In this document: piece by piece, positions 1 through 8,292 of the stretch
Layout of the letters: each line of letters opens with the position of its first letter
How positions within the stretch are numbered: position 1 is the stretch's first letter
NCBI GenBank assembly: GCA_000721275.1
Contig: JOFO01000078.1
Location: 1-33,252 of the forward strand
Source of the DNA: Microtetraspora glauca
Lineage (GTDB): Bacteria > Actinomycetota > Actinomycetes > Streptomycetales > Streptomycetaceae
DNA length: 33,252 nucleotides
Direction: 5' to 3'
Made by a program: the position numbers and the translations under genes
Notes under the pieces: model-generated
Databases searched by the model: none
The model's input: the letters and a program-made list of their open reading frames with translations, nothing else
What the model was told of the DNA's origin: nothing

Positions 1-395
1 CCACCAACCTGCCCGCCCTCACCGTCGGAGCCCGCCCCCGCCGGCCCCTGTTCGTTACCGACACCGGCAACCGGGTCCACGCCCGCAACCTCCGCGACGT
101 CCTCCAGCGCCTCGCCCGCACCGCCGGCATCCCCGAAACGACCGTCAAGCGGTTCGGGCCGCACGTTCTCCGCGCCACCTTCGTCACCCTCAACCTCGCC
201 GCCGGCAAAGACCTCCGCGTCGTCCAGTACGCCGTCGGCCACGCCAACCCGACCACCACCGAGGGATACGACCGATCCCACCTCAGCCCCGACCAGCACC
301 CCGCCTACGCCCTCATGGGCGTCCTGGCGGCGGCCAGGGCCCGGACGGCGACCGCCCGCCACCTGGACCGCACCGACGACCCCGCGCCGCGCTGA
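1..395 (+). CDS. int: Tyrosine recombinase (integrase), C-terminal part, cut by window edge
   Basis: Reading frame 3 is open from the left edge to a TGA at 393-395, giving 130 residues of the catalytic domain of a phage or AICE-type integrase. Visible catalytic residues are the box-II HxxR (PHVLRA, residues 54-57 of the fragment), the later histidine in VGH (80) and the tyrosine nucleophile in TTEGYD (89). The usual RHT is RAT here, so the residue after the box-II arginine is Ala. Integrases of this family cut and join attP and attB for integration and, with an excisionase, for excision. The tail after the tyrosine (SPDQHPAYAL) resembles actinomycete element integrases. The N-terminal DNA-binding part lies outside the window. 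It is followed by a run of small co-directional genes, so this is probably one end of the element. Confidence 0.9.
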   Translation, partial: TNLPALTVGARPRRPLFVTDTGNRVHARNLRDVLQRLARTAGIPETTVKRFGPHVLRATFVTLNLAAGKDLRVVQYAVGHANPTTTEGYDRSHLSPDQHPAYALMGVLAAARARTATARHLDRTDDPAPR

Positions 396-421
396 GCGGC
401 CCAACCCGGAAGGACCCCACC

Positions 422-694
422 ATGGCCACCGACGCACCCCGCGGCCGGGACGTCACCCGCGCCCTCACCCAGATCCGCACCGTTCTGTCTCGCGCCGAAA
501 CCGCCCGCATCACGCTGGACCAGCCGACCGAATACCACCGCCTCGACCCGCCGCTCAGCGGCCGGGACATCGACTTCGACAAGCCCAAGTACGAGGACCC
601 GGACGCCGCCGAGATGCGGGCCGCGCTCGACGACGTGATTGACCGGTTGGCCCGGTGGCGGAAGAGCGGCCGGACCGAGCGGCGTACCCCCTGA
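422..694 (+). CDS. Small hypothetical protein
   Basis: A 90-residue protein I do not recognise. ATG at 422 is preceded by GGAAGGA (408-414) at workable spacing, 26 bases after the integrase stop. The product is charged, with an N-terminal helix-like stretch rich in Arg and Ala, a middle segment rich in Asp and Pro, and a C-terminal amphipathic stretch. There is no signal peptide or membrane segment. The position directly after an integrase and before zinc-finger and HTH genes suggests an accessory early phage protein, but nothing in the sequence gives a function. An inverted repeat follows ten bases after the stop. Confidence 0.6.
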   Translation: MATDAPRGRDVTRALTQIRTVLSRAETARITLDQPTEYHRLDPPLSGRDIDFDKPKYEDPDAAEMRAALDDVIDRLARWRKSGRTERRTP

Positions 695-703
695 AACGCC
701 GAT

Positions 704-731
704 GGCCTCCCGACCGCGAAACCGGGAGGCC
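704..731 (+). terminator. Hairpin after the small hypothetical gene
   Basis: A perfect 9-bp stem (GGCCTCCCG at 704-712 pairs with CGGGAGGCC at 723-731) with a 10-base loop lies in the gap between two genes. There is no T tract after it, so it may be a weak terminator or an mRNA-stability hairpin. Confidence 0.5.
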
Positions 732-793
732 ACCAACAGCACCCGTAGGCGCCGCGCTCACACCGGCCAGCCTACCGAGGGGGACCCGCCACC

Positions 794-1489
794 ATGACCG
801 GCCACACCGCCACACCCCGCCACCCATCCGTCCTGCACGCGCTCTCCACCGCCTGGTCCTACCAGCAGGCCCGAGCCGCCCTCGCCGTCCTCGCCGCCCG
901 CGAGACCGCCAAGAACGTCGCCGAGCAGCTCCCCGCCGCCAACGTCCTCCGCTCCCCGGTCTGGGGCAGCCTGCGAACTGTCGGAGGGCACGGCGACCCG
1001 ACCGGTACCGTCGGCAGCTACGACAGCTACGAGCCCGGGCCGACCCGAGCCACCTGGTGGACCGACCGGCAGGCGCAGGCCGAGAAGCGCATCACCTGGC
1101 TCGCCGACCAGCTCGCCCCCGGCGCCGGTGACCCGCTCCGCCGGCTCGTCGACCGCATCCCCGCCCTGCAGCCCGGCACCGCCCGGGTACTCACCCAGCA
1201 TCTCGCCGACGAAGACCGCTGGATTCGGGAGACCGTTCGCCTATCGGCCGACGAGCAGCTCCTGCCCGGCGTCGAATGCCCCGCGTGCGGCATCCGCCCC
1301 CTCGCCGCCCGCACCGCCGCCCCCGACCCGGCCGACTGGACCGTCGTCTGCCAGTCCTGCCTCTGCTCGGGCGACGGCTGTGGCTGCGGGATGCCGATCC
1401 GGGTGGAGGGCGTGACCCACATCTGGGACCAGGCAACACCGGCCGTGGCGCGGTGGCTGGCCCGGTTGGACGTACGGAGGGCAGCGTGA
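794..1489 (+). CDS. Phage zinc-ribbon-like protein of unknown function
   Basis: 231 residues. ATG at 794 follows GAGGGGG (777-783) at a slightly long distance. The first two thirds look helical and contain a WWTDRQAQAEKR-type segment. The last third holds a cysteine cluster: CPAC, then CQSC, then a CSGDGCGCG run, consistent with one or two bound zinc ions. Proteins of this layout are common in the small-gene block between integrase and terminase of actinophages, where they are usually unannotated. A role in binding DNA or RNA is plausible but inferred. It is translationally coupled to the next gene by a GTGA overlap. Confidence 0.7.
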   Translation: MTGHTATPRHPSVLHALSTAWSYQQARAALAVLAARETAKNVAEQLPAANVLRSPVWGSLRTVGGHGDPTGTVGSYDSYEPGPTRATWWTDRQAQAEKRITWLADQLAPGAGDPLRRLVDRIPALQPGTARVLTQHLADEDRWIRETVRLSADEQLLPGVECPACGIRPLAARTAAPDPADWTVVCQSCLCSGDGCGCGMPIRVEGVTHIWDQATPAVARWLARLDVRRAA

Positions 1490-1695
1490 GTACCCCCACC
1501 TGTTGGCAGTGCGGTGTCGAGCCGGTCGAGATGTACGACATCACGACGTTCAGCGACCCCGAACCGGTCTACCTCCCGCAGTGGCCGCCGCCTACCGGCC
1601 ACGAGCACGCCACCGTGCCACCCACCCCGACCGCCCTGCTTGCCGCCGCCGATGCGGCCCGGGACCGGATGCTGCGCAACTGGGACGACCGGTGA
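1486..1695 (+). CDS. Small Cys-pair protein
   Basis: 69 residues, GTG start at 1486 overlapping the previous stop as GTGA, and itself overlapped by the next GTG in the same way. An N-terminal CWQC pair may be half of a zinc site. The middle is rich in proline, and the C-terminus is an Ala/Arg helix ending in NWDDR. Function unknown. The tight coupling to the genes on both sides supports it as a real member of a three-gene set that ends at 1925. Confidence 0.65.
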   Translation: MSTPTCWQCGVEPVEMYDITTFSDPEPVYLPQWPPPTGHEHATVPPTPTALLAAADAARDRMLRNWDDR

Positions 1696-1925
1696 TCGTC
1701 CACGGGGGGCGACGTTGGGGCACCGCCACCGAACTCGGCCAAGCCCTCGGCGTTGCGCCCGCCGTCATCCGCAACTACGCCCGCCGCGACGGCCTCGAAT
1801 CCGTGCGGATGTACGACGACGCCGGCCGGCCCGAGGTTCGGTACCCGCTCGACCAGGCCCAGACGATCGAGCGGGCCAAGCGACGCTCGGGACGCGGCCG
1901 ACCCAGAGTTGACGCCACCGTCTGA
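1692..1925 (+). CDS. Small helix-turn-helix DNA-binding protein
   Basis: 77 residues, GTG at 1692 within a GTGA overlap. The segment WGTATELGQALGVAPAVIRN reads as a helix-turn-helix: a helix entering at TATELGQAL, a turn, and a recognition helix at APAVIRNYARR. A wing-like stretch follows (RMYDDAGRPEVRYPL) and then a basic tail (RRSGRGRPR). This matches the small MerR- or homeodomain-like proteins often found just before the HNH/terminase block of actinophages. It probably binds phage DNA, perhaps as a regulator or packaging helper. The exact role is inference. A hairpin lies downstream. Confidence 0.75.
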   Translation: MIVHGGRRWGTATELGQALGVAPAVIRNYARRDGLESVRMYDDAGRPEVRYPLDQAQTIERAKRRSGRGRPRVDATV

Positions 1926-2209
1926 TACGCTTTGATCACACCAACCCAGTAGGCGAGGTGTCTGCACAGCCCGGTTGAGCCAACGCTCCCGGGCTGTCGT
2001 CGTCTCCACGGTTGCGGGACCCGGAGGCGGTGCGCGGGTGGTCAGGGTGGCCGGATCTGGGCGAGGTCCGGCCGCCCCACCAGCACAAACCCGAGATGAC
2101 CAAGCCGTGACCTGCGGTTACTCGCCTAGCGGCAAATCTGAGCCAAGATCTTAGGGCGAGGGTTACTCGGGTATGGACCTACGGTAGTTCGGCCCGCAGC
2201 GGAGACCAC
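1926..2209. promoter_or_regulatory. 284-base intergenic region before HNH and terminase genes
   Basis: No gene is visible here. From left to right it holds a GC-rich hairpin (1967-1996), a second inverted repeat with arms GGCCGGA 2049-2055 and TCCGGCC 2067-2073, and a direct repeat GGTTACTCG at 2116-2124 and again at 2161-2169, 45 bases apart. The layout of terminator-like hairpin followed by repeated short boxes suggests the end of the early set and the control region for the late operon. No convincing -35/-10 pair was found. Confidence 0.5.
1967..1996 (+). terminator. Hairpin, probable terminator after the early gene set
   Basis: CAGCCCGG (1967-1974) pairs with CCGGGCTG (1989-1996), an 8-bp stem with a 14-base loop, followed by TCGTCGTCTCC. 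It lies 41 bases after the stop of the HTH gene. Confidence 0.5.
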
Positions 2210-2551
2210 ATGCCAAGAGCATTACGCGTCTGCCCGCAACCCGGATGTCCGACGCTCACCACCGGCGGACGATGCGACGAACACCGTCGCGCCGCCGACG
2301 CCGCGCGCGGCACACGGCAGGCTCGCGGGTACGACGCCGAACACGACCGGCTCCGCCGCGACTGGGTGTCCAGAGTCCAGCGGGGCGAGGTTGAATGCCA
2401 CGCCCGGACCTGCGTCGAGGCCAGCCGGACCATCAAGCCCGACCAACGGTGGGACCTCGGCCACACCGACGACCGACGAGGCTGGACCGGACCCGAACAC
2501 GAACGCTGCAACCGAGGATGGCGACGGCACCAACCCACCCACCCTCACTAA
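2210..2551 (+). CDS. HNH endonuclease
   Basis: 113 residues, ATG at 2210 with GGAG five bases upstream. The N-terminus has a cysteine/histidine set (CPQPGCP then CDEH). The HNH core is seen in WDLGHTDD, which supplies the first histidine, and GPEHERCNRG, which supplies His and Asn of the beta-beta-alpha metal fold. In HK97-like and many actinophages an HNH protein encoded beside the terminase helps the large terminase cut at DNA packaging. The position one gene upstream of the small terminase fits that role. It is small but of usual length for this group, with no sign of truncation. Confidence 0.88.
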   Translation: MPRALRVCPQPGCPTLTTGGRCDEHRRAADAARGTRQARGYDAEHDRLRRDWVSRVQRGEVECHARTCVEASRTIKPDQRWDLGHTDDRRGWTGPEHERCNRGWRRHQPTHPH

Positions 2552-2560
2552 GAGTGATGA

Positions 2561-2589
2561 GGGGTGGGGAGGGAGCCCCTCCTACCCCC
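2561..2589 (+). terminator. Imperfect hairpin between HNH and terminase genes
   Basis: A G-rich run beginning GGGGTGGGGAGG faces a C-rich run CCTCCTACCCC across a very short loop. The pairing has a bulge. It could attenuate read-through from the HNH gene into the terminase genes. Weak evidence. Confidence 0.3.
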
Positions 2590-2717
2590 TCCGGCCAGGA
2601 CCGCTGGGGAGGGCGCTCGCCACCTGTACGGGTCTGGGAAGACCTGATCATGCGAATCGTCACGCGATGTGACGACGGACCGGACCGCGGTGCGACGCCG
2701 CGAGAGGTGTGATGACC

Positions 2718-3305
2718 ATGCCCGGAATGGGCCCACCGCCGAAGCCAGACGACCAGCGTCGTCGGCGGAACGCTACGGTCGCGACGACCAAGCTGCCCGC
2801 CGAGGGACGTCAGGGTCCGCCGCCGAAGTGGCCGTTGATCCCCGACGTGGTGATGGCCGCCCGCAGGGACTTGGCCGCAGCCAAGGTGGAGCAACTTGAG
2901 TACGAGCTGTCCGAGGGGAAGCCGGTCGAGCGGCGGCTCGACACGATGCGGGAGCGCCTGGAGATTTTGAACCGGCAGCTCGCGGAGCAGAAGGCGTTGG
3001 AAGCCTCACTGTGGCGAGACCTCTGGCTGCTGCCGCAGGCCGCCCAGTGGGAGCGGCTTGGCTGGACCAGGGATGTCGCCCAGTATGTGCGGCACAAGGT
3101 GCTCGCCGAGCTGGGAGACCTCGACTCGGCGAAGGAAGCCCGGCAGTGGTCTGACCGGCTCGGTCTGTCGCCGATGGCGATGCTCCGGCTCCGGTGGGAG
3201 GTCGTCGCGAACGAGGTGGCGGAAAAGCGGGAAGAGAAGACGGCCGCGACTGCACCGCGACGCCGGCTGAGGGTGGTTGACCCAGGTGCCGTGGCGGGCG
3301 CCTGA
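2718..3305 (+). CDS. terS: Terminase small subunit
   Basis: 195 residues from ATG 2718. ATG 2712 and GTG 2709 are in-frame alternatives, and the GAGAGG at 2702-2707 could serve any of them. I prefer 2718 because the product then begins MPGMGPPPK, like many actinophage small terminases. A basic QRRRRNA segment and a LPAEGRQGPPPKWPL linker follow, then a long helical region with heptad-like pattern (about residues 50-110) suited to ring assembly. The protein recognises phage DNA and loads the large terminase at the portal. It overlaps the large-subunit gene by 29 bases. Confidence 0.85.
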   Translation: MPGMGPPPKPDDQRRRRNATVATTKLPAEGRQGPPPKWPLIPDVVMAARRDLAAAKVEQLEYELSEGKPVERRLDTMRERLEILNRQLAEQKALEASLWRDLWLLPQAAQWERLGWTRDVAQYVRHKVLAELGDLDSAKEARQWSDRLGLSPMAMLRLRWEVVANEVAEKREEKTAATAPRRRLRVVDPGAVAGA

Positions 3306-4890
3306 CTACCCCGGCGAGTTCCCGTCTCTCGGTTGGTTGGTCGGCGAGTGGATCGAAGAGCACTGTGTCATTCCCGACAACGACCACGTCGGCGAGCCGT
3401 ACCTGCTTACGGATGAGATGTGGACCTTCCTGGTCTGGCACTACCGACTCAAGCCGGACGCCAGCAAGGACCGGTGGCAGTCCGCGTGGGCGTTCCGTCG
3501 GTCACAGCTCGTCAGGCCGCAGAAGTGGGGTAAGGGCCCACTGTCCGCCGCGATGATCTGCGCCGAGGCTGTCGGTCCGACCCGGTTCGCCGGTTGGGAC
3601 GCTGCCGGGGAGCCCGTCGGTCGCGAGTGGGCAACGCCGTGGATCCAGGTCACCGCGACGTCAGAGGATCAAACGGACAACGTGTGGCGCGTACTCAAAC
3701 CGATGATCGAAGAAGGTCCGCTCGCTGATTTGATCCCGGATACCGGCGACACGCGGATCAACGTCGGCCGCAACGGGGTCATCGAGCCGGTGACATCGTC
3801 CGGTCGGGCGCGGCTTGGTCAGCGGATCACCTTCTCCGTTCAAGATGAGACGCACTGCTGGTTGGAAGCCAACGGCGGCTGGACCCTGGCCAGCAACCAG
3901 CGACGAAACCTCTCGGGCACTGGCGGCCGGCCGGTGGAGACGACGAACGCGTGGGATCCGTCGGAGCAGTCGGTGGCACAGCGGACCTCTGAGGCTCAGG
4001 CCCGAGACATCTACCGTGACCACCGCATCCCACCCCGCCCGTCGCTGGCGAACAAGGCCGAACGACGCAAGGCGCTCCGCATCGCCTACGGCGACTCGAT
4101 GGGTCGCGGCAAGTGGGTCGACCTGGACCGGATCGACGGCGAGGCTGTCGAGATCGCCGAGAAGGACCCCGGCCAGGCGATCCGCTACTACTGGAACATC
4201 CCCGACGCCGGATCTGGATCCTGGCTGGACGGGGAGAAGTGGGACGCCCGAGCCAGGCCTCGGGAGGTACCCGACGGGACCGCCATTGTGATGGCGCTCG
4301 ACGGGTCCGACGTCGATGACTGGACGGCGATCCGCTGCGAGACCGAGGACGGCTACCAGTTCACCCCCACGTACGGAGACGACAAGCTGCCGTGCGTGTG
4401 GAACCCGGCCGACCACGACGGCCAAGTGCCAAGGCTGGAGGTCCGGGCAGCGTTCGACGAGGTCATGACCCGGTTCACGGTGATCCGGGCGTACCTCGAT
4501 CCGCCGTACTGGGAGACCGAGGCCGACGAGTTCTCGGCGCAGTACGGGGAGAAGCGGGTCATCCGCTGGGAGACCTACCGGGCGACGCAGATGCACGCCG
4601 CCGCTGAACGGCTCGTTACCGACGTCGTGAAGACCGACTCCGGTTTCACCCACGACGGGTGCCGCATCACGGCCGTGCACATCCGGAACACCCGGAAGGC
4701 GGCCCGGCCAGGCCGGCGGTACGTGATGAAGAAGGCCAGCCCGACCCAGAAGATCGACTGTTCAGTCACGTCGGTGATCTGCCACGAGGCCGCTGGCGAC
4801 GTCACCGCCGCCGGGCTGTGGCCGCAGCCTGAGGTCAGCTCGAAGATGGTCGTTTTCCGGGGGCGGAACCGAGGTGGGAGGAGGTCGTAG
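3277..4890 (+). CDS. terL: Terminase large subunit
   Basis: 537 residues if TTG 3277 is the start; GTG 3286 is an alternative that gives MPWRAPDYPGEF, a common beginning in this family. The protein is the ATPase motor that drives DNA into the capsid, plus the nuclease that cuts concatemers. A Walker-A-like segment VRPQKWGKGPLSA lies at about 79-91 and a Walker-B-like FSVQDE at about 186-191. The RNase H-like nuclease half starts near 337, with acidic residues in MALDGSDVDD (about 339-348) and AYLDPP (about 405-410). Length is normal. It is followed two bases later by the portal gene with a strong GGGAGGAGG site inside its 3' end. Confidence 0.93.
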   Translation: MTQVPWRAPDYPGEFPSLGWLVGEWIEEHCVIPDNDHVGEPYLLTDEMWTFLVWHYRLKPDASKDRWQSAWAFRRSQLVRPQKWGKGPLSAAMICAEAVGPTRFAGWDAAGEPVGREWATPWIQVTATSEDQTDNVWRVLKPMIEEGPLADLIPDTGDTRINVGRNGVIEPVTSSGRARLGQRITFSVQDETHCWLEANGGWTLASNQRRNLSGTGGRPVETTNAWDPSEQSVAQRTSEAQARDIYRDHRIPPRPSLANKAERRKALRIAYGDSMGRGKWVDLDRIDGEAVEIAEKDPGQAIRYYWNIPDAGSGSWLDGEKWDARARPREVPDGTAIVMALDGSDVDDWTAIRCETEDGYQFTPTYGDDKLPCVWNPADHDGQVPRLEVRAAFDEVMTRFTVIRAYLDPPYWETEADEFSAQYGEKRVIRWETYRATQMHAAAERLVTDVVKTDSGFTHDGCRITAVHIRNTRKAARPGRRYVMKKASPTQKIDCSVTSVICHEAAGDVTAAGLWPQPEVSSKMVVFRGRNRGGRRS

Positions 4891-4892
4891 CG

Positions 4893-6329
4893 GTGCCGAT
4901 GACGCCGGAGGAGACCCTCTCGTACCTCGACGCGAAACTGCTCGGTCAGCAGCGTCATCTGCGGCACCTGGACGCCTACTACGAGGGCGAGCAGCCGCTG
5001 CGGTTCCTGGCTCTGGAGTTGAAGGAGGAGTTCGGGGAGCGGCTGTCGGAGCTGGTCATCAACTGGCCGGAGATGGTTGCTGACGCCTACGAGGCCCGTC
5101 TGGACCTGACCGGGTTTCGGTTCCCGAACTCGGTCAGCGACGGGGTCGTGGTCGACGACGCTGATGCCGGCGTGTGGCGGATCTGGCAGGACAACGACAT
5201 GGACAGCCAGGCCCCGCAGGCGCACCTCGAGTCCATCATCCTGGGCCGGTCGTACGCGATTGTCGGCGCCCGCGGCGTGCTCGAGGAAGGCCCGGCCGTT
5301 GACGTGCCGGACCCGTTCGACGAGGACACCGATTCTCCGCTGATCACGGTGGAGCATCCGACGCAGTGCATCACCGAGCAGGACCCCCGGACCCGACGCC
5401 CGGTGGCCGCGTTGAAGCGGTGGAAGGACGCCGACAGGGTGCAGCGGGCGACCCTGTACCTACCGGACGCGACCCGGCACTACGCGAAGGCTCGGCGCTG
5501 GGTGCTGCAGGACGTTGATGAGCACCGGCTCGGCGTGGTGCCGGTGGTGCCGCTGGTGAACCGGGCCCGGATGCTCAAGCACGACGGCCGCAGCGAGTTC
5601 GCGTCGGTGATTCCGCTGGCGGACGCGGCGAACAAGATGGCGACCGACATGATGGTGTCGGGCGAGTTCCACGCCATGCCTCGCCGGTGGGCGCTGGGTA
5701 TGAGCGCCTCGGATTTCGAGGACGAGAACGGCAACCCGATTTCGCCGTTTGAGCAGATCGCCGGCCGGATCTGGGCCCACCAGAAGAAGCCGGGCGAGGT
5801 GCAGGTAGGCCAGTTCCCGGAGTCGGACCTGGCGGTGTTCCACAACACGATCCGGGTGTTGGCCCAGCTTGCCGCGCAGCTCGCCGCGCTGCCGCCGCAC
5901 TACATGAGCTTCACCACCGACAACCCGGCCAGCGCGGACGCGATCCGGTCGTCCGAGGCGCAGATGGTGAAGCGGGTGGAGCGCAAGCAGGTCGGGCTCG
6001 GGTCGGACTGGCGGCGGGTGATGGCGATCGCGCTGCGGATCCGGGACGGCGAGGAGTGGGACAGCAGGGCCCGCCGGATGAAAGTCGTGTGGCGGGACGC
6101 GTCGACGCCGACGGTCGCCCAGGCGGCGGACGCGGCGGTGAAGAAGCGGCAGCAGGGCATCACCACGCTGCGGCAGGCGCGGATCGACCTCGGCTATTCG
6201 CCGGAGGAGATCCAGCGGATGGAGGAGGAAGACGCCGTCGAGGCGGCCCGGAACCCGTCCGTGGCGATCGCGAACGCGCTGTCCGGCGGACCGCCGCCGG
6301 CTGAGCCGGAGCCGGCCGGTGTCGGCTGA
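4893..6329 (+). CDS. Portal protein (SPP1 gp6-like)
   Basis: 478 residues. GTG 4893 sits eight bases after GGGAGGAGG (4876-4884), better placed than ATG 4899. The protein forms the dodecameric ring at the capsid vertex through which DNA enters and to which the tail connects. Signs are the N-terminal SYLDAKLLGQQRHLRHLDAY segment, the YEGEQPL motif, the PVVPLVNRARM strand in the centre, the NPASADAIRSSEAQMVKRV crown/stem helix near residues 345-365 and a low-complexity C-terminus rich in Pro and Glu. The position between large terminase and a MuF-like gene is standard. It overlaps the next gene by 11 bases. Confidence 0.92.
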   Translation: MPMTPEETLSYLDAKLLGQQRHLRHLDAYYEGEQPLRFLALELKEEFGERLSELVINWPEMVADAYEARLDLTGFRFPNSVSDGVVVDDADAGVWRIWQDNDMDSQAPQAHLESIILGRSYAIVGARGVLEEGPAVDVPDPFDEDTDSPLITVEHPTQCITEQDPRTRRPVAALKRWKDADRVQRATLYLPDATRHYAKARRWVLQDVDEHRLGVVPVVPLVNRARMLKHDGRSEFASVIPLADAANKMATDMMVSGEFHAMPRRWALGMSASDFEDENGNPISPFEQIAGRIWAHQKKPGEVQVGQFPESDLAVFHNTIRVLAQLAAQLAALPPHYMSFTTDNPASADAIRSSEAQMVKRVERKQVGLGSDWRRVMAIALRIRDGEEWDSRARRMKVVWRDASTPTVAQAADAAVKKRQQGITTLRQARIDLGYSPEEIQRMEEEDAVEAARNPSVAIANALSGGPPPAEPEPAGVG

Positions 6330-7260
6330 GCAGGTGGCCCGCCGGCACTACGCGGCCCGCCGCTCGCTGGTCGACGCGCTGGCCGCAGTCGCACTGAGGC
6401 TGTGGCGGGCGGTCGACCCGGCCCGGATCGCGGAGTCGTGGACGGCTCAGCTACCGGCACTGGTGACGCTGACTTCGGCGACACAGGTGGGCGTCGCGCA
6501 GGCAGCCGACAGCTACCTGAACGCGGCGCTGACCGCACAGGGTGTGGACGTGGCCCGCCGGGGCCGGGTGGTGCCATCTGCGCTGGCCGGGGTGGCATCC
6601 GACGGCCGACCGCTGGGGTCCCTGCTGTATCAGCCGGCGATCGCGGCACTGACTGCGCTTGGCGAGGGCCTGGCTGTCGACGACGCACTGGACCGCGGGT
6701 ACGACGGCCTCGACACGATCGTTCGGACCCAGGTGGCGGACGCGGGCCGCGCTGCCGACCAGGTGGCGCTGGTGGTCCGGCCGGCGGTGACCGGCTACGT
6801 GCGGATGGTCGTTGGCGAGTCATGCGCCCGGTGCCTGATCCTCGCCGGCCAGCGGTACGAGTGGAACCGCGGGTTCCTTCGCCACCCGCAATGCGACTGC
6901 ATCCACGTCCCGGCCGCCGAAGACTCCGCCGACGACATTCGGACCGACCCGAAGGCCGCGTTCAAGGCGATGCCCGCCGCCGAGCAGGACCGCGTGTTCG
7001 GCAAAGCCGGCGCAGAGGCGATCCGGGAGGGCGCCGACATCGGCCAGGTCGTCAACGCCCGCCGCAGCGTCTACACCGCCGCCGACGGTCGGAGGCTGAC
7101 CCGGGAGGGTGCCACCCGCCGAGGGTTCGCCGGGAAGCGGCTCGGCGCCCCGGGCGGTGGCCGCGCCGTTCGACTGATGCCGGAACAGATTTTCCGCGAG
7201 GCAGACGGTGACCGAGAAGAAGCGGTCAGCCTACTGCGGGAGCACGGATACATCATCTGA
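6319..7260 (+). CDS. MuF-like minor capsid / head morphogenesis protein
   Basis: 313 residues from GTG 6319, overlapping the portal stop by 11 bases. The N-terminal two thirds is helical and Ala-rich. The C-terminal part holds the usual cysteine/histidine set of this group (CARCLILAG, then HPQCDCIH), which may bind zinc, and a conserved basic tail. MuF-like proteins join the portal side of the procapsid and are sometimes injected with DNA. Some homologues carry toxin or protease domains at the C-terminus, but none is evident here. The order portal, MuF, scaffold, decoration, capsid is typical. Confidence 0.8.
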   Translation: MSAEQVARRHYAARRSLVDALAAVALRLWRAVDPARIAESWTAQLPALVTLTSATQVGVAQAADSYLNAALTAQGVDVARRGRVVPSALAGVASDGRPLGSLLYQPAIAALTALGEGLAVDDALDRGYDGLDTIVRTQVADAGRAADQVALVVRPAVTGYVRMVVGESCARCLILAGQRYEWNRGFLRHPQCDCIHVPAAEDSADDIRTDPKAAFKAMPAAEQDRVFGKAGAEAIREGADIGQVVNARRSVYTAADGRRLTREGATRRGFAGKRLGAPGGGRAVRLMPEQIFREADGDREEAVSLLREHGYII

Positions 7261-7295
7261 CCTGGCGCGACGCCGGTCCCATCTGAGAGGTCGCG

Positions 7296-7874
7296 ATGAC
7301 CCAGCCTGTTCCGACGCCGGGCGACCCGGCGCCAACCGCACCGCAGCCGACCCCGCCGGGCGACCCGGCGCCGGCACCCACCGGCCACCCGCCGGCCGAT
7401 CCGCAGGACCAGCCGTTGGGCCCACCCGGGCTCCGGGCGCTGCAGGCCGAACGTGAGGCCCGCGAGCGCCTGGAACGGGAACTGGCTCCGCTGCGGCCCC
7501 TGCTGGCCGCCCTCGGTGGGCAGTCGGACGGGGACGGCAGGACCGACCTGGAGCGGCTGAACGAGCGTCTGGCCCGGCACGAGAGCGACCTGGCGGCCGA
7601 GCGTACGGCCCGATGGCGTGCCGAAGTGGCCCACGAGAAGGGCCTCAACCCGGCGCAGGCGGCCCGGCTTCGCGGCGACACCCGCGAGGAGCTGCTCAGC
7701 GACGCCGACGACCTGCTGGCGACGTTCCCCACGCAGCCCGCCGACCCGCCGCGGACTGGGCTACGGCCCGATCCGGCGCAGGGTCCACGGCCCGGCGAGC
7801 GGACGTCATCGCTGGACGCCGGACGGTCGCTGTGGGCAGAGCGGCACGCGAAGAAGACATCAACCACGACGTAG
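7296..7874 (+). CDS. Scaffolding protein
   Basis: 192 residues from ATG 7296 with GAGAGG upstream. The first 45 residues are a Pro/Ala/Asp-rich disordered arm. Residues about 45-100 form a charged coiled coil (LQAEREARERLERELAPL and similar). The segment GLNPAQAARLRGDTREELLS followed by DADDLLATF is the conserved C-terminal element of actinophage scaffolds, ending in a basic capsid-binding tail. The protein directs capsid shell assembly and is then lost. Position directly before the decoration and capsid genes supports the call. Confidence 0.85.
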   Translation: MTQPVPTPGDPAPTAPQPTPPGDPAPAPTGHPPADPQDQPLGPPGLRALQAEREARERLERELAPLRPLLAALGGQSDGDGRTDLERLNERLARHESDLAAERTARWRAEVAHEKGLNPAQAARLRGDTREELLSDADDLLATFPTQPADPPRTGLRPDPAQGPRPGERTSSLDAGRSLWAERHAKKTSTTT

Positions 7875-7886
7875 GAGTGCGAGGGC

Positions 7887-8276
7887 ATGAACCTCAACCC
7901 CGTAACCGAAACCTTCCAGAACGAGGACCAGCGGTGGCTGGGGTCCGCCCACGGCACCAGTGCGGGCGAGTCGATCACGCTGGACACCAGCGTGTTCACC
8001 GCGGGAACCCACTACCCCAACGGCTACTTCTCGTCCGGCCTGCCCCTCGGCCGGATCACCGCGACCGGCCTGTACGGGCCGTACGACGACGCGGCGGTCG
8101 ACGGTCGGCAGACCCTGGTCGGGTTCCTGTTGTGCACCGTCGACGCACCGACCGTCAACACGCAGGACCCCCAGGGCGCCCTGCTCTGGCACGGCAAGGT
8201 CGTCGAGGCCCGCCTGCCGGTCGCGGTGGACGCCAACGGCAAGGCCGACGTGGCCGGCCGCATCCGGTTCGTGTGA
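7887..8276 (+). CDS. Head decoration protein
   Basis: 129 residues, ATG 7887, 12 bases after the scaffold stop. It has the lambda gpD-like pattern of actinophage decoration proteins: an N-terminal strand, WLGSAHGTS, SVFTAGTHYPNGYFSSGLPL, then GRQTLVGFLLCTV and an end rich in beta strands. It should bind the outside of the expanded capsid as trimers and stabilise it. It sits 16 bases upstream of the capsid gene. Confidence 0.83.
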   Translation: MNLNPVTETFQNEDQRWLGSAHGTSAGESITLDTSVFTAGTHYPNGYFSSGLPLGRITATGLYGPYDDAAVDGRQTLVGFLLCTVDAPTVNTQDPQGALLWHGKVVEARLPVAVDANGKADVAGRIRFV

Positions 8277-8292
8277 GAGGAGGTAGTCGACG

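Noticed and set aside
2650..2712. 20-codon frame before the small terminase
   Set aside because: Has an ATG and stop but no good ribosome site and no recognisable product; could be chance.
3661..4680. 339-residue reverse-strand open frame
   Set aside because: Lies fully inside the large terminase gene and has no ribosome site or family pattern.
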